Shown here piece after piece: positions 58,697 to 64,000 of a DNA stretch of 64,000 nucleotides. Position numbers and translations under genes: made by a program. Below the pieces are notes generated by a model, which ran no database searches, was not told the origin of the DNA, and was given only the letters and a program-made list of their open reading frames with translations. Each line of letters opens with the position of its first letter. The stretch's first letter is position 1. Where the stretch lies: assembly GCA_002478265.1 (NCBI GenBank), contig DLNC01000025.1, positions 346-64,345 on the forward strand, in the 5' to 3' direction. The stretch is from Syntrophaceae bacterium UBA7520 (GTDB lineage: Bacteria > Desulfobacterota > Syntrophia > Syntrophales > Smithellaceae).

Positions 58697-60307
58697 CTAT
58701 CTCTTTCCCAGATGAAGAATGCCTTTGGTGATATTGCACAGGTGATCGTTTAATCTTTCCAGGTCGGTAAGAATGTCCGTAAAAACCAGGCCCGCGTTGC
58801 TGATGCAGATATCGTTTTCCAGCCTTTTTATGTGATTGATTTTATATTGGTTAATCAATTCATCAAGTTCTTTTTCTATGTTTAATGTTATGGTAGCCGC
58901 GGCTTCATCATTATATTGCAGCGCTTTTTTTGTTTGTTTCATCAGCGCTTCCGTTTTTTCAAAAAGTTTTTCCAGCTCCATTTTTGCGGGTGCGGAGAAA
59001 TCAAGGTCGTTTTCATAAGCTCTCTGCGCGAGAATGACAATGCCTTCGCAGTAATCGCCCACCTTTTCCAGGTCGTTGACGCTGTGCAGCAACGCAGGCA
59101 TTAGCCGCGCGTGCTTTTCCGGAAGTTCACATTTGGTTATTTCGACAATGTATTCGGTAATATTTTTCTGCATGTCATCAACGGACTCTTCGTCCAGGAT
59201 CACTTCGTTTTTTAATCTGTGGTTGTAAGCCACCGTGCATTCCCTGGCTTTTTTGAGCATGCCGATGCATGTGTCGAGCATTACGACCATTTCGTTAATC
59301 ACGGCTCTGATGGCCAGGTGCGGCAGGGCAAGCAGATTCTGATCGAGGCGCTTTGTTTCTTTTTTAATATAATCTTCACCAGGAATTATTTTGTTGAGCA
59401 GTTTGACAAAAATTGGCACAAAAGGCAGAAACAAGAGCGCGTTGATTAAATTAAAAAGCGTGTGCGTATTGGCTACCTGGCGCGCGACGTTATCGGATAA
59501 GAGGGGAATATATTTTAAGTAAAGCGGCGCCATGATTAGAGCAACGATAACTCCGATGACGTTAAAAATTGTGTGCCCCCAGGCCAGCCTTTTACTGGCA
59601 AGTTTGCCGCCAATGCTGGCCAAAAGAGCCGTAATGCAGGTGCCTATTTCCATGCCGAAAATAAGGTAAATTGAAGAGTTAAGGTCAAGCAGACCCGCGG
59701 TCGCAAAAGCGATGATCATACCGGTTGTGGTGCTGGAGCTTTGCCAGGCCATGGTGAGCAAAAGTCCGGTTAGAATACCCAGGAGAGGATATTTGCCGAA
59801 GTTTAAGAAAGCGTCTTTGGTCGCCTCGTTTTGTGCCAGCGGCGCCACAGCCGTACTCATCATGGCCATGCCTAAAAATAACATGCCGAAACCGAGAGCT
59901 ACCAGCGCCCGGTGCTTGTTTTTATCTTTTTTAGCAGTAAAAAAGAAAATAGCGCCCGCGAAGACGAAGATGGGGGCGAGCGCGGTGAGCTTAAAGGCGA
60001 TTAATTGTCCGGTAATGGTAGTGCCAACATTAGCGCCGATCATCATCGCGACGCCTCCGCTCAAGCTAAGCAGGCCGGCATTTAAAAAACCAATCAGAAT
60101 GACGGAAGTAGCGCTGGAACTCTGGATAATTGCCGTAACGAAAGCGCCCACCAGCATGGATTTAAATCTGTTGGATGTTAGTTTTTCCAGAAGGGATTTA
60201 AGGAGTCCAAGGGATAATTTTTTGAGCGAATCGCTCAGCAGGTGTATACCGTAAATAAATAAGCCCAGTCCGCCGATGAGCCCGATAATGATGTTGAAGA
60301 TGTTCAT
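58697..60307 (-). CDS. Na/Pi cotransporter family protein with PhoU-like tail
   Basis: A 536-residue membrane protein with two inverted Na_Pi_cotrans repeats in about 9 helices (1-320): GLGLFIYGIHLLSDSLK near 14-30 and the QSSSATSVILIGFLNAG near 61-77, matched by QSSSTTTGMIIAFATAGLL near 189-207. The paired Q-S-S-S motifs form the family substrate site. The cytoplasmic C-terminus (about 335-536) is helical and PhoU-like (two PhoU repeats, e.g. HSVNDLEKVGDYCEGIV). Members take up phosphate or act as regulators linked to phosphate and c-di-nucleotides. Convergent with the helicase gene. Confidence 0.92.
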   Translation of the reverse strand: MNIFNIIIGLIGGLGLFIYGIHLLSDSLKKLSLGLLKSLLEKLTSNRFKSMLVGAFVTAIIQSSSATSVILIGFLNAGLLSLSGGVAMMIGANVGTTITGQLIAFKLTALAPIFVFAGAIFFFTAKKDKNKHRALVALGFGMLFLGMAMMSTAVAPLAQNEATKDAFLNFGKYPLLGILTGLLLTMAWQSSSTTTGMIIAFATAGLLDLNSSIYLIFGMEIGTCITALLASIGGKLASKRLAWGHTIFNVIGVIVALIMAPLYLKYIPLLSDNVARQVANTHTLFNLINALLFLPFVPIFVKLLNKIIPGEDYIKKETKRLDQNLLALPHLAIRAVINEMVVMLDTCIGMLKKARECTVAYNHRLKNEVILDEESVDDMQKNITEYIVEITKCELPEKHARLMPALLHSVNDLEKVGDYCEGIVILAQRAYENDLDFSAPAKMELEKLFEKTEALMKQTKKALQYNDEAAATITLNIEKELDELINQYKINHIKRLENDICISNAGLVFTDILTDLERLNDHLCNITKGILHLGKR

Positions 60308-60337
60308 TTGTCTGCTTAACCTTTCGTAAATTATTTC

Positions 60338-62755
60338 TCATACTTCTATTTTTAGCAAACCTTTTGTTATGTCAAAAACCAAAGCGCCTCCCGGTTCAAG
60401 AAGATGCACGTTTTCACGAAAGCCGACCATAATCATCGGCACAGCGCATTTTTCCGATTCGATCGATAGGGTGTCCCGGTTGCATTTTACGCAGAGCCAG
60501 TTTTCGCGGTACCGAATGGTCATGCTGACACTTTTAAGTTCTTCGGGTATATCGGGGTTAAAATAAATAACATTGTTGCGAAATTCAATGCCCATATAGC
60601 AGCGTTGGATGATATCCACTGTTCCGGCCATCGCGCCCAGATGAATCCCCTCGCCGGTAGTCCCACCCTGAATGTCCGATACATCGCTTTCGAGTGCTTC
60701 TTTAAACAGGCACCATGAGCGTGCGCGGTCGGAACGCGCCAGAACCCAGGAGTGGACGATGTTACTTAATGTGGAGCCGTTGGAGGTGCGATTAAGATAA
60801 TAGTCGATGTTGGCGGGAATACAGGATGGATCAAACTGATAGCCCATTTCACGGAAAAGTTCCACCAGCTCTTCCGCGGAAAAAAGGTAAAAAAGCATAA
60901 GGGCATCCGCCTGCTTGGAAACTTTGTAATTGTTGGGCGAATCTCCTTCTGCCTCTAGAAGACGGTCTAGGCGGTGAATGTCTCCGTATTTAGAGCGATA
61001 TCCTTCCCAGTCAAATTCCTTCAACTTATCGTAACCTTCAAATTGGCTGATAATAACCTGATCATGGAAGGGGACATACATTTTTGATATTATCTTCTGC
61101 CAGTTTTCAATTTCTTCAGTTTTTAATTCGAGGCTTTCGGAGATTTCATCACGTCTTTTTTGGCCAAGAATGTTCAGGCTCTTGATGGCGGCGCGCAAAA
61201 CCCAGACCGTCATTACATTGGTATAAGAGTTATTGTTCAAACCGGGTTCTTCCGCGCCGGGATATTTGTCGTGATATTCATCCGGCCCCATGACACCGCG
61301 GATTTCAAAGCGCTGACGTTGTTGATTATAGGAAGTAAGGCTCGCCAGAAAGCGGGCGATTTCCAGAAGCATTTCCGCACCGTATTTAGACAAGAAAGCA
61401 AGATCATGCGTTGTTTCAAAATACTGCCAGATATTATAGGCAATGGCTGTGTTGGCGTGACGCTGTAGGTGAGTGTTGTCGGGCAGCCAGCGCCCTGATT
61501 TGGGGTTCAGATGTAGCTGCTGAGTTTCTTCCCTGCCGTTGCTGGAGCTTTGCCACGGATACATCGCGCCTTTGTATCCTTCTTCTTTGGCCGCCAGACG
61601 TGCCTGATTCAGGCGTCGATAACGATACAGAAGCAGAGCCCTCGTTATTTCGGGAGCGCGAATGGTGAGCAGGGGGAAAATAAATATTTCATCCCAGAAG
61701 ATGTGTCCTCGATAAGCTTCGCCGTGCCAGCCGCGCGCCGGTACGCCGATGTCCAGATTAACAGAGTGCATGGAAACAGTTTGCAATAGATGAAAGATAT
61801 GCAGACGGATGATCATTTGCGTGCGTGGCCCGTCGGCAACAGTTATATCAAAGCGGTTCCACAAGTGACGCCAGGCAAGAATGTGGCTTTCGAGTAAATC
61901 GCCAAAGGTATTTGTGTTTTTCAGAGCTTCCCGCGCGTCGAGAGACGGTTCGGAAATTGCCGGATCACGCGAAGTGTAAAGGGCAAATATTTTTTCAATT
62001 CTTACAGGCATTGTTTTTTGGACATTAATTTCCATCTCCTGCGCGATATAGCCTGGTTTTTCGCATATTTGCCGCCGCGGAGTCTGAATTTTGTTATTCA
62101 GAAAAATATTGGTGCGCTCAGACAGTGCCACGCGGATGTGGGATTGGTTTGTTTCGCAGACGAGATAAAGCCCGTCCTCGCCGCAGGTTCCTGTTTCCAA
62201 AGGAGCAAGATGTTTGCTGGCCAGTTTGCGGTAGCGAGCGACGCCATTGTTGATTACCGTGCCGTCAAGGGCGCTGTGAATATATAGACGTCCCGACCAG
62301 TTTTCCGGCACAATGACGATTTCCTGCGCGGCGATATGCATGTCTTTCATGCTCACGATACGGCGGCAGGTAAACGTTGTTTCTCTTTTTTGCCTGTCTC
62401 GGAAGCGCACAAATCTGGTAAGCATTCCGCGGCGGATATCCAGTTCCTGACGATAGGCCATAATTTCTGTTTCGCTGATCTTGAACCAGTCACCATCTTC
62501 GATTTTAAATTTCAGAAGAAAGCCATTGGGCATGTTTACTAGATCTTCATTTTCCACTATGTGGCCGGATATTTCCGTTTTTAGTCTGTTGTAGCCGCCT
62601 GCGAGATATGTTCCCGGATAATGAATGTTATCCGCCTGCGTTTCACAGGCCGCGCCCCGGGCGACGAAATAGCCGTTTCCCAAAGCGCAAAGAGCCTCTC
62701 TTAAGCTTTCCGTGGCAGGGTCAAAATTGTCATATGCCAGCAGCCAATCATTCAT
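60338..62755 (-). CDS. GH65 glycoside phosphorylase/hydrolase (trehalose, kojibiose or maltose type)
   Basis: An 805-residue GH65-family enzyme. The N-terminal beta-sandwich (about 1-270) begins LLAYDNFDPATESLREALCALGNGY, typical of the family. The (alpha/alpha)6 barrel has YRGHIFWDEIFIFPLL near 360-375 and the general-acid glutamate E493 in GPDEYH. The phosphate-binding-site region near GGTTGEGIHLGAMAGT (about 700-715) favours a phosphorylase over a hydrolase. It would release beta-glucose 1-phosphate from an alpha-disaccharide. The partner gene upstream, a beta-phosphoglucomutase/trehalose-phosphatase fusion, overlaps by 8 bases and suggests trehalose as substrate. Confidence 0.88.
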   Translation of the reverse strand: MNDWLLAYDNFDPATESLREALCALGNGYFVARGAACETQADNIHYPGTYLAGGYNRLKTEISGHIVENEDLVNMPNGFLLKFKIEDGDWFKISETEIMAYRQELDIRRGMLTRFVRFRDRQKRETTFTCRRIVSMKDMHIAAQEIVIVPENWSGRLYIHSALDGTVINNGVARYRKLASKHLAPLETGTCGEDGLYLVCETNQSHIRVALSERTNIFLNNKIQTPRRQICEKPGYIAQEMEINVQKTMPVRIEKIFALYTSRDPAISEPSLDAREALKNTNTFGDLLESHILAWRHLWNRFDITVADGPRTQMIIRLHIFHLLQTVSMHSVNLDIGVPARGWHGEAYRGHIFWDEIFIFPLLTIRAPEITRALLLYRYRRLNQARLAAKEEGYKGAMYPWQSSSNGREETQQLHLNPKSGRWLPDNTHLQRHANTAIAYNIWQYFETTHDLAFLSKYGAEMLLEIARFLASLTSYNQQRQRFEIRGVMGPDEYHDKYPGAEEPGLNNNSYTNVMTVWVLRAAIKSLNILGQKRRDEISESLELKTEEIENWQKIISKMYVPFHDQVIISQFEGYDKLKEFDWEGYRSKYGDIHRLDRLLEAEGDSPNNYKVSKQADALMLFYLFSAEELVELFREMGYQFDPSCIPANIDYYLNRTSNGSTLSNIVHSWVLARSDRARSWCLFKEALESDVSDIQGGTTGEGIHLGAMAGTVDIIQRCYMGIEFRNNVIYFNPDIPEELKSVSMTIRYRENWLCVKCNRDTLSIESEKCAVPMIMVGFRENVHLLEPGGALVFDITKGLLKIEV

Positions 62756-64000
62756 GTGCGCCTCCGCAGATTGGTATTAACATCGACAGTAAATCACGCA
62801 CCTCATCGGTATTGCTCAGCGAGTAAATGGCGGCGGTGGGAAAGGGCTTATCCCAGACCACTATGCCGATGCCCTTGCCGGTTAAAGCGCGAAAAGCGTC
62901 TTCATCCGTAACGTCATCGCCGATGTATATCGGAAGCACGTTTTCTTTGTCCAAACCGAGCGCTTCCAGCAGATACAGGAGCGCTTTTCCTTTGTGCCAG
63001 TCTATATTTGGCTGCAGTTCAAAAACCTTTTTCCCGTATGCTTTGCGCAGATCCTGGTGCTGAGAGTTGACTTTATCCACCGCGTACTCGATTTCCGGAA
63101 CATGCATCGGATTTACCAGCCGATAATGAACGGCAATAGCGAATTTCTTACGCTCCACCAGCACTCCTTTTATATGGCCAATTGATTTTTCCAGTTCTTT
63201 TTGTGCCTGGTCGAGAGAGGGAAGAAAAGCCATTCCCCTGGAGCTTGATTCTTTAAATTCGCGCGGGCCGGTCATTTCAAAACCATGGCTGCCGGCGTAA
63301 ATGAGCGAATCAATGCCCACAAGGTTTTTTACATTTTGCATATCGCGCCCGCTGATGATGCCGACAACACATTTTTGGGAAAGTTGCGCGAGAACATCGC
63401 GGGTTTGCGCGGGAAGGATAGCCTTATCCGGAGTATCTACGATAGGTGTAAGCGTGCCGTCGTAATCGAGAAATACGGCAATGGTTTTGAAGTGCGCCGA
63501 TTTTTTTATTTCGTCAAACTTTTCAAGCGCGGAGGCCAGTTCGGGAGGTTTTTGCTTTGCGCCTTGCTGCGCGGAAACAACAATTTCCGCCGCGTCAGTA
63601 ACTACAACATGCGCTCCGTATTGCAGCAGCTTTGCTTTGTTGTCCAAGCGCGCGATGCCAATTACTAGTCCGAATTTTCCCGCCTTTGCCGCTTCGACAC
63701 CTGATACCGCATCTTCAATAACCACGGCGCGGGAGGGGGTTGCTTTCATTTGTCGGGCCGCCTCCAGAAACATATCCGGCGCCGGCTTGCCTCGGATATT
63801 CAATTTTGTCAGATCGACTCCATCCACGCGGACTTCAAACATTTCCGCAAGCCCCGCGCTATCCAGAATGAGCGCGCAGTTTTTGCTGGAAGAAATGATC
63901 CCTGTTTTTATTCCCTGCGCCTTCAGTTTGCGGATAAACTCCAGTGTGCCTGGATAGACTTCCACGCCTTGTTTCTTTATTTGTTCCAGGAAATAGCCGT
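62748..64000 (-). CDS. Beta-phosphoglucomutase/trehalose-6-phosphate phosphatase fusion, partial
   Basis: The gene is open at the window edge (the frame continues through 64000 as GYFLEQIKKQG before VEVYPGTLEF), so the N-terminus is missing. The visible first part is a HAD beta-phosphoglucomutase-like domain: KTGIISSSKN, RGKPAPDMFLEAARQM, VIEDAVSGVEAAKAG. The second part is a trehalose-phosphatase HAD domain: FLDYDGTLTPIVD (nucleophile Asp), IISGRDMQNVKN, GSHGFEMTG and IYIGDDVTDEDAFRAL. Together with GH65 phosphorylase it links trehalose 6-phosphate, trehalose, beta-glucose 1-phosphate and glucose 6-phosphate. It ends 8 bases inside the GH65 gene. Confidence 0.92.
   Translation of the reverse strand, partial: GYFLEQIKKQGVEVYPGTLEFIRKLKAQGIKTGIISSSKNCALILDSAGLAEMFEVRVDGVDLTKLNIRGKPAPDMFLEAARQMKATPSRAVVIEDAVSGVEAAKAGKFGLVIGIARLDNKAKLLQYGAHVVVTDAAEIVVSAQQGAKQKPPELASALEKFDEIKKSAHFKTIAVFLDYDGTLTPIVDTPDKAILPAQTRDVLAQLSQKCVVGIISGRDMQNVKNLVGIDSLIYAGSHGFEMTGPREFKESSSRGMAFLPSLDQAQKELEKSIGHIKGVLVERKKFAIAVHYRLVNPMHVPEIEYAVDKVNSQHQDLRKAYGKKVFELQPNIDWHKGKALLYLLEALGLDKENVLPIYIGDDVTDEDAFRALTGKGIGIVVWDKPFPTAAIYSLSNTDEVRDLLSMLIPICGGAHE

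Noticed and set aside
1..64000. CRISPR array, tRNA, rRNA, insertion sequence or prophage
   Set aside because: No regularly spaced repeats, cloverleaf in the short gaps, transposase or phage genes were seen.

Overview
The window is a gene-dense piece of bacterial chromosome with no rRNA, tRNA, CRISPR array, transposase or prophage that I can see. Gene content points to an anaerobic member of the Desulfobacterota (former Deltaproteobacteria), possibly near Syntrophales. The evidence is a cmk-rpsA-sppA-ihfB order, an spd-type EF-G, class III ribonucleotide reductase (nrdD/nrdG) under NrdR boxes, a ferredoxin:thioredoxin reductase catalytic subunit, tungstate uptake and HemW. The organism assignment is inference from gene families; no marker gene was compared.

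Layout: 0.1-0.9 kb, a small membrane protein and a biotin-carrier protein. 1-6 kb, a TetR-led MacAB-TolC-type efflux operon (minus strand). 6.3-10 kb, a tungstate ABC transporter (tupABC) preceded by a regulator that fuses a helix-turn-helix to a binding-protein-like domain. 10-18.4 kb, a minus-strand block with a fluoride riboswitch at each of two positions. One controls a cation/proton antiporter. The other heads a dynamin-like GTPase and enolase, followed closely by an ATPase, a zinc-binding DUF6062-like protein, a small helical protein, an MFS transporter, a zinc-ribbon/HEAT protein and a HIT protein. 18.5-22.5 kb, a hotdog thioesterase, then a two-domain glycosyltransferase coupled to a GH130 enzyme. 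22.8-24.4 kb, an M23 lipoprotein and an SGNH hydrolase. 24.6-31.3 kb, a PHP phosphoesterase followed by a glycan or lipid modification cluster (GT4, methyltransferases, toroid protein, hexapeptide acyltransferase, B12-radical SAM). 31.4-34.4 kb, nrdD-nrdG. 34.4-39.7 kb, hemW, lepA, adk and an M48/TPR protease. 39.8-44.3 kb, cmk, rpsA, sppA, ihfB and an enoyl-CoA hydratase. 44.4-49.8 kb, a stand-alone sigma region 4 protein, an FTR/glutaredoxin pair, EF-G with a structured leader, a P-loop protein and an alpha/beta hydrolase. 50-52 kb, a DUF255 protein. 52-53.4 kb, a secreted protein and a methyltransferase. 53.4-58.6 kb, an AddB/AddA-like nuclease-helicase pair. 58.7-60.3 kb, a Na/Pi cotransporter-family protein. 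60.3-64 kb, a GH65 phosphorylase and a beta-phosphoglucomutase/trehalose-phosphatase fusion that runs off the window end.

The best candidate for something undescribed is the 10-18.4 kb block. Both riboswitches have the conserved fluoride (crcB) aptamer core and the same simple switch: the 3' end of the aptamer is complementary to the Shine-Dalgarno sequence of the next gene. Enolase is a classic fluoride target and antiporters are known members of fluoride regulons. That makes the dynamin-like GTPase, and perhaps the uncharacterised genes behind enolase, candidates for a fluoride-tolerance module. Other regulatory structures include a hairpin covering the ribosome binding site of the glycosyltransferase, a long structured leader before EF-G, and paired NrdR boxes 31 bp apart before nrdD.
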